DNA of 24,081 nt from CAZHMN01 sp964533705 (lineage in GTDB: Bacteria > Electryoneota > B3-LCP). Numbering within the stretch: the stretch's first letter is position 1; every line of letters begins with the position of its first letter. Location of the stretch: the NCBI GenBank assembly GCA_964533705.1, contig CAZHMN010000044.1:1-24081 (forward strand). Reading direction: 5' to 3'. Shown here piece by piece: positions 14,226-24,066 of the stretch. Under the pieces are notes generated by a model. The model did not search any database, was not told the origin of the DNA, and worked only from the letters and a program-made list of their open reading frames with translations. The position numbers and the translations under genes are program-made.

Positions 14226-15347
14226 ATGAAATTCAAAGTTGGACAGGAACCTTTTCTGCAGAAAGTCTCAAAGGTTTCCGGTGTCGTTCCATCGAGAACG
14301 CCTCTGACGTTTCTCTATAACATTCACGCCGTTCTCAAAGGAAATGACCTCACCTTGACTGCATCCGATGGTGATGTTTTTCTAATCACAGACATCGTGG
14401 TAGAGGGCATTGAGGACGGATCCGTTTTAGTTCCCGCCCGTCCCCTGCAGGAGCTTTTACGCGAGCTCCCTGGTGAGGTAATCGAGCTGGAGACGTCACA
14501 GGAGCAGCACTTAGTCGTCAATACAGCCAGGGGTCAGTTTACTATTCCGGGAGAAGATCCCACCCGTTTTCCATCCGCTCCGCAGGAGAAACCGCCCCAG
14601 AAGATCACGTTCAGTTCGAACGATCTCAAGGACATACTGGATCAAACGACATTTGCCATATCTCACGACGAGTTGAGGCCAGCTCTGACGGGGCTTTTAC
14701 TGCAATTTATGACCGAAGAAATGCGGGCGGTGGCGACGGATGGACACCGTTTGGTAAAACTCATCAAGGCTAAACCAAAATCGGAGGAGGAGGAAACCGG
14801 GGAGGTTGAGGTCATCGTCCCGCTGCGCACCCTAAACCTCCTCCAGCGCAACTTGGACGATGCTGAAAGCGTGGACATTTATCTGGCTCCTAACCGGGTT
14901 GTCTTTGACACGGCTCAGTTGGTCATCACCAGTAAGGTTGTAGAAGGTAAATTTCCCGCGTATGATGCGGTCATACCGCAGGATAATCCCAATCTCCTTC
15001 ATGTGGATATGGATCCCTTCTCGGCCGCCATCAAAAGAGTTTCCATCTTCGCCAACCAGATCAATCGCCTGGTCGTTCTCGAGCTGACTCCCGACAGCCT
15101 GAAAATTTCCGCCGAGGATCCGGACAGTGGACGCAAAGGCCAGGAAGAGATTGAAGCCAAGTACGAAGGCGAACCGTTCAGCATCGGATACAACGCTCAC
15201 TACCTGCTGGAAGCATTACGCCACGTTCCGAATTCCGCCATCGAATTGCAACTGGGTTCGCCCACTTCAGCCGGTATTCTCCGGCCGCGGGAACAGAAGG
15301 AAGGGGAAGATCTGCTCATGTTGCTCATGCCCATTCGATTGCAATAG
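14226..15347 (+). CDS. dnaN: DNA polymerase III subunit beta (sliding clamp)
   Basis: A 373-residue clamp that tethers polymerase III to DNA. Three repeated clamp domains are recognisable: MKFKVGQEPFLQKVSKVSGV at the start, FAISHDELRPALTGLLLQF at the head of domain II with RAVATDGHRLVK, and the closing LLMLLMPIRLQ, the standard C-terminal MP.R family ending. ATG 14226 is preferred: AGGAG lies 6 bp upstream, whereas the in-frame GTG at 14187 adds 13 unconserved residues. It follows dnaA in the classic order, but recF does not follow. Confidence 0.97.
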   Translation: MKFKVGQEPFLQKVSKVSGVVPSRTPLTFLYNIHAVLKGNDLTLTASDGDVFLITDIVVEGIEDGSVLVPARPLQELLRELPGEVIELETSQEQHLVVNTARGQFTIPGEDPTRFPSAPQEKPPQKITFSSNDLKDILDQTTFAISHDELRPALTGLLLQFMTEEMRAVATDGHRLVKLIKAKPKSEEEETGEVEVIVPLRTLNLLQRNLDDAESVDIYLAPNRVVFDTAQLVITSKVVEGKFPAYDAVIPQDNPNLLHVDMDPFSAAIKRVSIFANQINRLVVLELTPDSLKISAEDPDSGRKGQEEIEAKYEGEPFSIGYNAHYLLEALRHVPNSAIELQLGSPTSAGILRPREQKEGEDLLMLLMPIRLQ

Positions 15348-15420
15348 GATCTAGATAAATAAAACTTTGTTCGTTTCATAAGGAGAGCGGAGAGGAAGAG
15401 ATAAAAACAAGTTGCCTTCG

Positions 15421-15738
15421 ATGAGAAGACGGGAAAAACGGCATTCCAGCCGGCCCTTCCCTTACGTGACCTTAGCCGCTGCTGTGCAAAAGGCTATAAG
15501 CAAACCCAAGATCAGCCGCCGCCTGAAGGCCGCAGAAATTGCGCAGGATTGGGAGGCTATGGTGGGAGATGTAATCGCCAGTCACGTCCAGCCGGTTTCG
15601 CTGGAAAGAGGCCTTCTCACCTTAAAAGCCGATTCTTCCGTTTGGCGTCAGCAGATCACTCTCTTAAAACCCCAACTCCTGGACCGGATCTCCAGTCAAT
15701 TCAGCCGTTATAAGGTCCGGGAGCTTCGCGTTATATAG
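15421..15738 (+). CDS. dciA: DciA (DUF721) helicase-loading protein
   Basis: A ~105-residue small basic protein. The core AAVQKAISKPKISRRLKAAE followed by WEAMVGDVIASHVQPVSLERG is the DUF721/DciA signature. DciA assists loading of the replicative helicase DnaB in bacteria that lack DnaC or DnaI, and it is often coded near dnaA/recF/gyrB, as here. The basic N-terminal tail (RRREKRHSSRPF) is typical. The start could be ATG 15421 or an in-frame TTG at 15412; neither has a close Shine-Dalgarno. Confidence 0.85.
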   Translation: MRRREKRHSSRPFPYVTLAAAVQKAISKPKISRRLKAAEIAQDWEAMVGDVIASHVQPVSLERGLLTLKADSSVWRQQITLLKPQLLDRISSQFSRYKVRELRVI

Positions 15739-15805
15739 GTACAGGCTCAGCTTATTTCACGGAGATAAATGGACGAAAAAGGACAACTAAGGGGATCACA
15801 AATCA

Positions 15806-16579
15806 ATGAGCACCATCAATCAGGAACTTCTGGGATTACTTCAGGAGGAAGTGGGGACGGGGAAAACGCAGGTTTATTGGCTTGTAGCGAGGAAATGCGA
15901 GGCTACCGGATTACCGCGCGCTCAAGCTGCCATCGCCCTGGCGATGGAGTTCGGAATAGACGTTTCCAAATACGCAACGGAATACGATCTGGAGAGCATT
16001 CGAAAGTCCGAACCGGGACTCGTTTCTATAATTGAAGGCATTCTTTCCGAGAAGAAGGAGATTGCCCAGGCGATCAAAGAGACGCAATCGCAGGAGACCA
16101 TCCGCGACCCCTATGTTGATAGCAAGATGATTGCGGTTGCGTATAAGAATGCTGAAGTCTGCGCGAAACTCTTCATTTTTGAAAATTCCCTGCGACGGGT
16201 CGTCAGTGCCGTGATGGAGAAGGAATACGGAATCGACTGGTGGTATGATGTCACTCCGCGGGACATTATGTACAGCACCTTCGACCGTCGCTCCGGAGAG
16301 AAAGAACCCAAATGGCGCGGGCAATTCGGCGCCGAACCGATCTACTACACGGACATAAAAGATCTGAGCGAGCTCATCAACAATCGCCAGGAAGCATTCA
16401 GGAAAGTCTTGGGGAAAAAGCTTAGTATTGCCACCTGGATCAATTTGGTGGAACGTATTCGTACCGCCCTGGTTCACAGCAATCCCGTTACCCAGAAGGA
16501 GCTTGATAAATTTGCCGCCATTTTCAAACAGTGGAACAAAATAGCCTGGACTGTCTATCGAAATTTGGCGGAAAATTGA
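15806..16579 (+). CDS. Swt1-like HEPN domain protein
   Basis: A 257-residue soluble protein. The C-terminal half (from about residue 110) fits the Swt1-type HEPN fold: AKLFIFENSLRRVV, then YGIDWWYDV, and the RX4H motif RTALVH with Arg219 and His224. HEPN proteins are commonly metal-independent RNases in toxin-antitoxin, abortive-infection or RNA-processing roles. The N-terminal ~100 residues are helical and unassigned. AAGGGG lies 11 bp before ATG 15806. It sits between dciA and gyrB, where recF is often found, and has no visible antitoxin partner. Toxin or RNase function is inference; the HEPN call is fairly firm. Confidence 0.75.
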   Translation: MSTINQELLGLLQEEVGTGKTQVYWLVARKCEATGLPRAQAAIALAMEFGIDVSKYATEYDLESIRKSEPGLVSIIEGILSEKKEIAQAIKETQSQETIRDPYVDSKMIAVAYKNAEVCAKLFIFENSLRRVVSAVMEKEYGIDWWYDVTPRDIMYSTFDRRSGEKEPKWRGQFGAEPIYYTDIKDLSELINNRQEAFRKVLGKKLSIATWINLVERIRTALVHSNPVTQKELDKFAAIFKQWNKIAWTVYRNLAEN

Positions 16580-16643
16580 AAGCAGTGTTTTTGCTGATTA
16601 CTAATATTTTCACAAACGGGACGCGGTCGGGATTCGTAATATA

Positions 16644-16669
16644 TAAGTACCTTAATATTTAGGTGCTTA
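16644..16669. promoter_or_regulatory. Imperfect palindrome before the EamA gene
   Basis: TAAGTACCT (16644-16652) and AGGTGCTTA (16661-16669) are inverted repeats with one T-G wobble and an 8-nt A+T loop. The site lies 46 bp before the transporter start and could be an operator. Confidence 0.35.
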
Positions 16670-16714
16670 CTATCTATAAGGGCTGAACGCTTAGGCATTA
16701 CCAGCGGGTTATGA

Positions 16715-17587
16715 TTGTCTAATTCCGGGAAGGGCTACGTTTTCGTCGTCAGCAGTGCTTTTCTCACCGGGTCCATTTATACGCTCGGCAAGGTGGCGCT
16801 GGCGGAAATCTCACCAGCTCTTCTGATTGCCTGGATCTTTTCCATCGCGGCGATTCTGCTGGGCATTTGGTCTGCGGCTTCAGGTCAGATCGGCGCTATT
16901 CTAAGGTGCAGCGGCAGGGATTGGATTAACATTCTGCTATTCAGCGCGTTTTCCATCGGCGCACTGCTGACCATGTGGACCGGGATCCAGCACCTCGATC
17001 CGACGGTTGCCGCTTTTATCAGCCGGCTGCAGACGCTGGTGACAGTGTTCCTGGGGGTGTTATTTTTAAAAGAGAGATTCAGGGCCGTCGAGGCGTTCGG
17101 AGGATTGATCATGGTCGGCGGTGTGGTGGTCATCCGCATTTCCTTCGACGTCACTTTAAGTTACTGGTTCTGGATCATGGTGGCCAGCGGGGTGCTATTC
17201 GGAGTAACGGAGATTTTCGCCAAGCAGTCGGTGCGCAATCTGCATCCGATTCCATTGAACTTTGTGCGCAATTCGATCATCGCCGTGTTTTTCGTGGTTT
17301 GGGTATTGTTAAAGAACCAATCGCTCTTTGAGTTGGGTTCTGTCTGGCCGCAAGTGATTGCCATCGGGATCGGCGGGCCGCTGTTTTCCCGGCTGTGTTT
17401 CCTCTATGCGATGCGACATATAGACGTCTCCAAGGCGGTTTTGGTCAACCAGATGCAGCCGGTGTTCGTCGCCCTCATCGCCTTCACGACGCTGGGCATG
17501 ATTCCATCGCTGCGGGAATGGATCGGCGGGGTGCTGATTCTGGCCGGATGCGTGGCGTTGATCGGGGGGAGGAAGAACCAAGCATAA
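16715..17587 (+). CDS. EamA/DMT-family transporter
   Basis: A 290-residue very hydrophobic protein with about ten membrane helices in two homologous halves, typical of drug/metabolite transporters. Marks include AFLTGSIYTLGKVAL near the start, IQHLDPTVAAFISRLQTLVT with the following FLGVLFLKERF at the end of half one, and RHIDVSKAVLVNQMQPVFVA in half two. Substrate unknown. The start is TTG 16715, since TGA stops the frame at 16712 and no other early start fits. An ATG at 16711 in another frame makes a three-codon ORF overlapping this start. The gene interrupts the replication cluster just before gyrB. Confidence 0.85.
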   Translation: MSNSGKGYVFVVSSAFLTGSIYTLGKVALAEISPALLIAWIFSIAAILLGIWSAASGQIGAILRCSGRDWINILLFSAFSIGALLTMWTGIQHLDPTVAAFISRLQTLVTVFLGVLFLKERFRAVEAFGGLIMVGGVVVIRISFDVTLSYWFWIMVASGVLFGVTEIFAKQSVRNLHPIPLNFVRNSIIAVFFVVWVLLKNQSLFELGSVWPQVIAIGIGGPLFSRLCFLYAMRHIDVSKAVLVNQMQPVFVALIAFTTLGMIPSLREWIGGVLILAGCVALIGGRKNQA

Positions 17588-17732
17588 TGAGTATTCTTAT
17601 TAGGTAGAAATGCAGAGGGATGATGAGCCAGTTTATTCGTATCAAGTTTAATGATTTGTCATTTGAATAGTTACGGCTGAAATCCAGCGCTCTTATCTGG
17701 TAACTAAAGCAAAATAAATAGAAAGTCATTCC

Positions 17733-19721
<1,989 letters not shown>

Positions 19722-19806
19722 ATCGAATGGGTTGATTTCATTTAAAATACAAGAAATTAGCAATCTGTGATTGTTATCACTAAATTCACCGCACGAATAC
19801 TGTTGA

Positions 19807-19835
19807 TTGTATAGTGGAGGTGTGTGCCTATACAA
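19807..19835. promoter_or_regulatory. 8-bp inverted repeat between gyrB and the DUF3800 gene
   Basis: TTGTATAG (19807-19814) and CTATACAA (19828-19835) are exact inverted repeats around a 13-nt spacer, about 110 bp before the DUF3800 start. It may be an operator or RNA hairpin. A small GTGAT/ATCAC hairpin also lies at 19767-19780. The rest of this 222-bp gap shows nothing else clear. Confidence 0.35.
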
Positions 19836-19943
19836 CTTGGTATCTTCAATCTAATGGTCAAAACGTCAACCGGGGCGGTGGCGTTTCCGGCCAAATGCTG
19901 AGGAGATGGTAGGGGGTCGGTCGGATCTTGGGGAGGGAGTTGG

Positions 19944-20714
19944 ATGTCCGTATTGGTTTTTATAGATGAGAGTCGCTGGGAACGCCCCGGAAAGAAGGAC
20001 TATTACGCTACGGTCGCAGGAGTGGCATTTGAAGAGGCCGCTTATGATGACTTCTGCCGCAAGCTGTTGCGATTAAAGGGCAGATTTTTCAAGCGTCCGG
20101 GGATAGGTGATTACGCCTTGCAGGGCAGGCTGCTCTTGAGCAATCGCGCTCTGGCCAGCTTCCGGAAAGTTGAATTCGTTCTGGAGCTGTTCAGCCTCTG
20201 CCGCCTGGAAAAAGTGGTCACTTTTTCTACCTCCAGAAAATGCACACCCGGCAACGGCCGAGGCAATTCACGAAAGGTTCCTGCGGCACTTCAGAAGGGT
20301 ATTATTTCCGGCTCCGATCGCTTCAACGAAGAGACTGTCTCGCTGCTACTGGCCTATCTGATCGAACGGGTTAATTCGTTCATGCTCGAAACGCATCCGG
20401 GGCAGATGGCCAAACTGATCTTCAGCAGCGAAGAACCCCAAAAAGACCGCTTCCTGGCCAGCAGCGTGATGAATTTCATGTACAAAACGTCACTGGGCGC
20501 CGGTTTTCACGGCATGCTGGGGACACCCTTCTTTGCACCTGCATCTCATTCGCCCGGCGTTCAACTTGCCGATCTGTTCGCCTACATTATCAACCAGCAC
20601 CACGGCGGTAGGAAGGAGATGAAGGATTTCTTCGCCGAGGTGGAATCCATGCAGTTCGTTTCCTCTATTGAACAGGAGGAGTATGAACTAAGGGGGATGA
20701 ATCTGATCGAATAG
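19944..20714 (+). CDS. DUF3800 domain protein
   Basis: A 256-residue soluble protein. The N-terminal VLVFIDES (Asp8, Glu9) and the C-terminal SPGVQLADLFAYIINQHHGG, with its QLAD motif, are the DUF3800 hallmarks, an RNase H-like fold with acidic residues at both ends. Biochemical function is unknown; DUF3800 genes are common in mobile and defence-rich regions. A good ribosome site (GGGAGG) lies just before ATG 19944. The gene is a single unit with its own terminator at 20772. Confidence 0.82.
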   Translation: MSVLVFIDESRWERPGKKDYYATVAGVAFEEAAYDDFCRKLLRLKGRFFKRPGIGDYALQGRLLLSNRALASFRKVEFVLELFSLCRLEKVVTFSTSRKCTPGNGRGNSRKVPAALQKGIISGSDRFNEETVSLLLAYLIERVNSFMLETHPGQMAKLIFSSEEPQKDRFLASSVMNFMYKTSLGAGFHGMLGTPFFAPASHSPGVQLADLFAYIINQHHGGRKEMKDFFAEVESMQFVSSIEQEEYELRGMNLIE

Positions 20715-20771
20715 TACCTGGCAGGGGGTCGGGAGAGACGAGTGTTTGACCATCAGCTATGATGGGTGGGA

Positions 20772-20795
20772 GGCGTCTTTCCGAAGACGCCTTTT
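20772..20795 (+). terminator. Rho-independent terminator of the DUF3800 gene
   Basis: GGCGTCTT and AAGACGCC form a perfect 8-bp stem with a TCCG tetraloop, followed by TTTT, 57 bp after the stop codon. It is the cleanest terminator in the window. Confidence 0.85.
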
Positions 20796-21090
20796 CCATT
20801 ATCAAAAACGGGGAAGCAGTCCGACCGAAGCCAGAAAATGTACGACCGATCAGGTTGTACCTGCATCCCCGAATCCTATCATCTACCATTCAATATAACA
20901 TCCAAAGCACGGTTTGTCAAGTTTTTTGTGAGAATTGGGGAGGAATAATTTTGTTATTGATGATAGCCCTGCAAATTATTGTGTAACTCCCGAATGTCTA
21001 CAAGATTCTGCAATCGGGAGAAAGAGGCGGTTGTAGTAACATCGAATCAAAGATTGAATCTGAGACAAATTAGCTAAATGGGAGCTTGAA
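20796..21090. other. Gene-free spacer before mscS
   Basis: After the terminator about 295 bp carry no convincing coding sequence; open frames here have no family resemblance and begin inside the terminator region. It becomes A+T-rich towards the right and should hold the mscS promoter. I could not place a good -35/-10 pair. Confidence 0.5.
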
Positions 21091-21984
21091 ATGGATTTTT
21101 CCTCGATCTTGAAGGAAATTGGCGACTGGACCGTTACGACGGGACTGAAAATCTTCCTGATCGCTATCATCACTCTGATCGTGATCAAAGCAGTTGGCGT
21201 CTTTTCGGCACGATTATCCGACCTTTTCAGCAAGCAGAAGATCGATGAGGAATCCAAAAAGCGTGCCTCGACGCTCGCCTCGGTGATCCGCCATCTGCTG
21301 ACCGTTGTGGTGATCATCGTGGCCCTTATGACCATCTTAGATCAGATCGGCATCGAAATTGGTCCCGTTCTGGCTGCCGCCGGTATCGTCGGCCTAGCTG
21401 TAGGCTTCGGCGCCCAGAGCCTGGTCAAAGACGTGATTAACGGTTTTTTTATCCTGCTGGAAGATCAGATTCGCGTGGGGGACGTGGTGCAGGTCGCCGG
21501 CAAGGGAGGACTCGTTGAGAAGGTCAACCTGAAGATGACCATTCTAAGGGATCTGGCCGGAAACGTTCACTACATACCCAACGGCAATATAGACCTGGTC
21601 ACCAACATGACGAAGGAGTATTCCCGCTACGTGTTCGACATTGGCGTGGCTTATCGGGAAGATGTTGATGAGGTGGTCGAGGTGATCAAACAGGTCGACG
21701 AAGAACTCCGCAGTGACCCCGAATTTAAGGATGACATCATTGAGCCGATTGAAATCCTCGGATTGGACCAGTTCGCTGATTCCGCTATTATCATCAAAGC
21801 GCGCACCACCACCAAACCGATCAAGCAGTGGCGCATCGGCCGGGAATTCAATCGCCGCTTGAAGAAGGCATTTGACGCCCGAGACATCGAAATACCCTTC
21901 CCGCACGTCACGCTCTATATGGGACAGGATAAGGGCGGTACAGCAACGCCGATGAGAGTATCTCTGGAGGGAAAAGAAAAATGA
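21091..21984 (+). CDS. mscS: Small-conductance mechanosensitive channel, MscS family
   Basis: A 297-residue MscS-type channel that opens under membrane tension to release solutes on osmotic downshock. Three membrane helices lie at about residues 17-38, 65-85 and 90-118. The third is the pore helix with its Gly/Ala pattern (AAGIVGLAVGFGAQSLVKDV), followed by the beta domain NGFFILLEDQIRVGDVVQV. The cytoplasmic vestibule ends FPHVTLYMG. The length matches the E. coli form. GGGAG lies before ATG 21091. Its stop overlaps the next gene's start by 4 bp (ATGA). Confidence 0.93.
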   Translation: MDFSSILKEIGDWTVTTGLKIFLIAIITLIVIKAVGVFSARLSDLFSKQKIDEESKKRASTLASVIRHLLTVVVIIVALMTILDQIGIEIGPVLAAAGIVGLAVGFGAQSLVKDVINGFFILLEDQIRVGDVVQVAGKGGLVEKVNLKMTILRDLAGNVHYIPNGNIDLVTNMTKEYSRYVFDIGVAYREDVDEVVEVIKQVDEELRSDPEFKDDIIEPIEILGLDQFADSAIIIKARTTTKPIKQWRIGREFNRRLKKAFDARDIEIPFPHVTLYMGQDKGGTATPMRVSLEGKEK

Positions 21985-22271
21985 ACGCTCGACGACATAT
22001 TGAGGCAACGCTAAAAAAACACAAGCCTTTTCTGAAGGCAAAATTTAAGGTAGATCGAATTGGGATTTTCGGATCCCAGGTGCGTGGCGAGGAATCAGAA
22101 AGCAGCGACGTGGACATTCTAGTGACATTCAGTGAACCCATTGGTTGGGAATTTGTTGATCTCAAGGAATATCTTGAAGAGATATTAGAAAAGAGAGTTG
22201 ATTTGGTTTCCATTGGAGCATTAAAACCACAACTCCGTGAAGACATATTAAAGGAGGTCGTTTACGCGTGA
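21981..22271 (+). CDS. mntA: MntA-type nucleotidyltransferase antitoxin
   Basis: A 96-residue minimal nucleotidyltransferase (MNT). The motif GSx10DxD is complete: Gly31-Ser32 in GSQVRGEESESSDVDI, with Asp43 and Asp45. A third acidic position is in KRVDLVS. In characterised MntA-HepT pairs the enzyme AMPylates a Tyr of the toxin's RX4HXY motif to neutralise it. The start overlaps the mscS stop and the stop overlaps the HepT start (GTGA), so all three are coupled. The antitoxin looks intact while its toxin is broken. Confidence 0.88.
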   Translation: MNARRHIEATLKKHKPFLKAKFKVDRIGIFGSQVRGEESESSDVDILVTFSEPIGWEFVDLKEYLEEILEKRVDLVSIGALKPQLREDILKEVVYA

Positions 22272-22612
22272 AGAATAGGACTCACAAATTGTTTATCGAG
22301 GACATGTTGGAAGCGATGACCAAAATTGAGCGCTATATTAAAGCGATGGATTACAACGCTTTTTCACAAAATACTCTGGTCATTGATGCAGTCGTAAGAA
22401 ACCTCGAAGTCATCGGTGAAGCAGCGACGAATATACCAGAAAATATCAGGGATAGCTATTCGAATATCCCCTAGAGAAGGATGGTAGGATTGCGGAATAT
22501 CGTCATCCATGAATATTTCGGCATTGATTTAAAGATAATCTGGGAAATCGTTTCAAGAAATCTCCCGGAAACCAAGCCTGGGCTTATAGCAATGCTCAAT
22601 GACCTCGAATGA
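22268..22612 (+). pseudogene. hepT: HepT-type HEPN toxin broken by an in-frame amber stop
   Basis: A DUF86/HepT toxin reading frame of 114 codons starting at GTG 22268. It reads well up to RDSYSNIP, then meets TAG at 22472-22474. The same frame continues without shift as RRMVGLRNIVIHEYFGIDLK to TGA 22610. The family has Trp at the stop's position, so one base change (TGG to TAG) explains it. The RNase motif RX4HXY (Arg76, His81, Tyr83) lies beyond the stop, so the truncated 68-residue product cannot be active. Amber suppression or a sequencing error is possible, but TAG recoding is not suggested by other genes here. Confidence 0.85.
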
Positions 22613-22689
22613 AATTCCATCAGAGCTTCTAAAGACAGAACCTGGCTTTACATTGTAGTTTAGCCCCCTTATCATTTAGCGAATAGAAT

Positions 22690-23157
22690 GTGAACCTTTA
22701 CCTCGTCCAGCACGGTGAAGCCAAACCCAAGGAAGAAGATCCCGAACGATCCCTGAGCGATAGGGGAGAGGCGGGCGTTCAGAAAGTGGCGTCCTATCTG
22801 GCGGCTCATACAGACGTCACGGTAAGCCGCATCCTTCACAGTGGCAAGACGCGGGCGAAGCAGACGGCTGAGATCCTGGCTGAACTCTTAAAACCGCAGA
22901 GAGGGACTGAGGAAGCTTCCGGCCTGGCTCCCCTCGACGATCCTTCCATCTGGGCTGAAAAACTGCGTGCTGAAACGGGAGATTTGATGCTGGTTGGTCA
23001 TCTGCCGCATTTGAGTCGGTTGGCATCGCTTCTTATCTGCGGTAATGCCGAGATCAAGGTGATCAACTTCAAGAATGGCGGCATCGTCTGCCTGACGCGG
23101 GGCGAAGAAGGCGCCTGGGCGATTGGATGGATTATTGTGCCTGAAATAGCGAGGTAG
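22690..23157 (+). CDS. SixA-like phosphohistidine phosphatase
   Basis: A 155-residue histidine-phosphatase-superfamily protein of the SixA size. The catalytic loop is HGEAKP near the N-terminus in place of the classic RHG (Gln replaces Arg: LVQHGEA). SGKTRAKQTAEIL carries the second phosphate-binding Arg, and VGHLPHLSRLASLL carries the second catalytic His. SixA removes phosphate from phosphohistidine of phosphorelay or PTS proteins; the target here is unknown. The start is GTG 22690; the ATG two bases earlier is out of frame. The next gene follows 6 bp after the stop. Confidence 0.85.
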   Translation: MNLYLVQHGEAKPKEEDPERSLSDRGEAGVQKVASYLAAHTDVTVSRILHSGKTRAKQTAEILAELLKPQRGTEEASGLAPLDDPSIWAEKLRAETGDLMLVGHLPHLSRLASLLICGNAEIKVINFKNGGIVCLTRGEEGAWAIGWIIVPEIAR

Positions 23158-23163
23158 CGGGGT

Positions 23164-24030
23164 TTGGATTTACCAAAATACGCCATCGTAAGAGGAGTGC
23201 CCAATACCTACGATCAGTGCATCCGATCGGTGACAGTACCGATAGACGTCGAGCTGGCCAAGGAGCAACACCGGCAATACTGCGAAACTTTGCAGGAATT
23301 AGGCCTGGAACTCATCTACATCGAGGCAGATGACCGTTACCCAGACTGCTGCTACGTGGAAGACACGGCCATCGTCATCGGGGACGTTGCTGTGATCTCG
23401 CGTATGGGGGCGCCAACTCGAAGAGAGGAAGTTATAGAAGTTAGAAAAATCCTTGATAAATGTAAAATAATTCACGATATTAAGCCATCCGGGACGGTTG
23501 AAGGAGGAGACGTCCTAAGAATAGACGATAAGCTCTTCATTGGATTGTCCAAACGCACGAATATTTCGGCCGTAGAACAGGTCAGAAAGATCGCTGCGCC
23601 TTTGGGGGTTCAGACGATCGCGGTAGAAACAAAAGACCTAATGCATTTAAAGTCGGATTGCACCTACCTCGGTAGGGGCCATCTGCTGATGGCGCCGGGC
23701 CGCTTCGATGAGGCGCCTTTCAACGGATATCGGAAGATCATCGTTCCGGAAGAAGAAGCCTACGCCGCCAATTGCCTGGCGGTCGGTGGCAACGTGATCG
23801 TTTCGGATGGCTACCCGAGGACGAAGCGCCTGATCGAAGAGGCGGGCTTTGCAACGATCTCCCTCGACATGTCGGAATTCCGCAAAGGCGAGGGCGCGCT
23901 GACTTGTTTGTCGGTGATGGTGTTAAATACACAGGAAATGGTTAATTTAATATTATGGTCCAAGCAGAATAACGTTGCGTCAGGTCCTGAGCGAAGCGGA
24001 AATCTGATGCCTAATGATAGAATAAACTGA
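23164..24030 (+). CDS. Dimethylarginine dimethylaminohydrolase / arginine-deiminase family hydrolase
   Basis: A 288-residue guanidino-group-modifying enzyme. Substrate-site DCCYVEDTAIVIGD, the EGGDVLR loop, catalytic His161 in MHLKSDCTYL and catalytic Cys248 in KGEGALTCLS give the full amidinotransferase-fold active site. The residues fit DDAH (methylarginine to citrulline plus methylamine) better than full-length arginine deiminase. Free arginine or another guanidine compound remains possible. The start is TTG 23164, 6 bp after the phosphatase gene, preceded by a G-rich stretch; the pair is probably one unit. Confidence 0.85.
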   Translation: MDLPKYAIVRGVPNTYDQCIRSVTVPIDVELAKEQHRQYCETLQELGLELIYIEADDRYPDCCYVEDTAIVIGDVAVISRMGAPTRREEVIEVRKILDKCKIIHDIKPSGTVEGGDVLRIDDKLFIGLSKRTNISAVEQVRKIAAPLGVQTIAVETKDLMHLKSDCTYLGRGHLLMAPGRFDEAPFNGYRKIIVPEEEAYAANCLAVGGNVIVSDGYPRTKRLIEEAGFATISLDMSEFRKGEGALTCLSVMVLNTQEMVNLILWSKQNNVASGPERSGNLMPNDRIN

Positions 24031-24066
24031 ATTAGTTAATTACTTACCGGACACATTGAGGTGTTG

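Noticed and set aside
20759..20986. Open frame of 75 codons after the DUF3800 gene
   Set aside because: It begins beside the terminator stem and codes a low-quality sequence; more likely non-coding spacer.
22340..22360. DnaA-box-like TTTTTCACA inside hepT
   Set aside because: One-mismatch match inside coding sequence far from other boxes; expected by chance.
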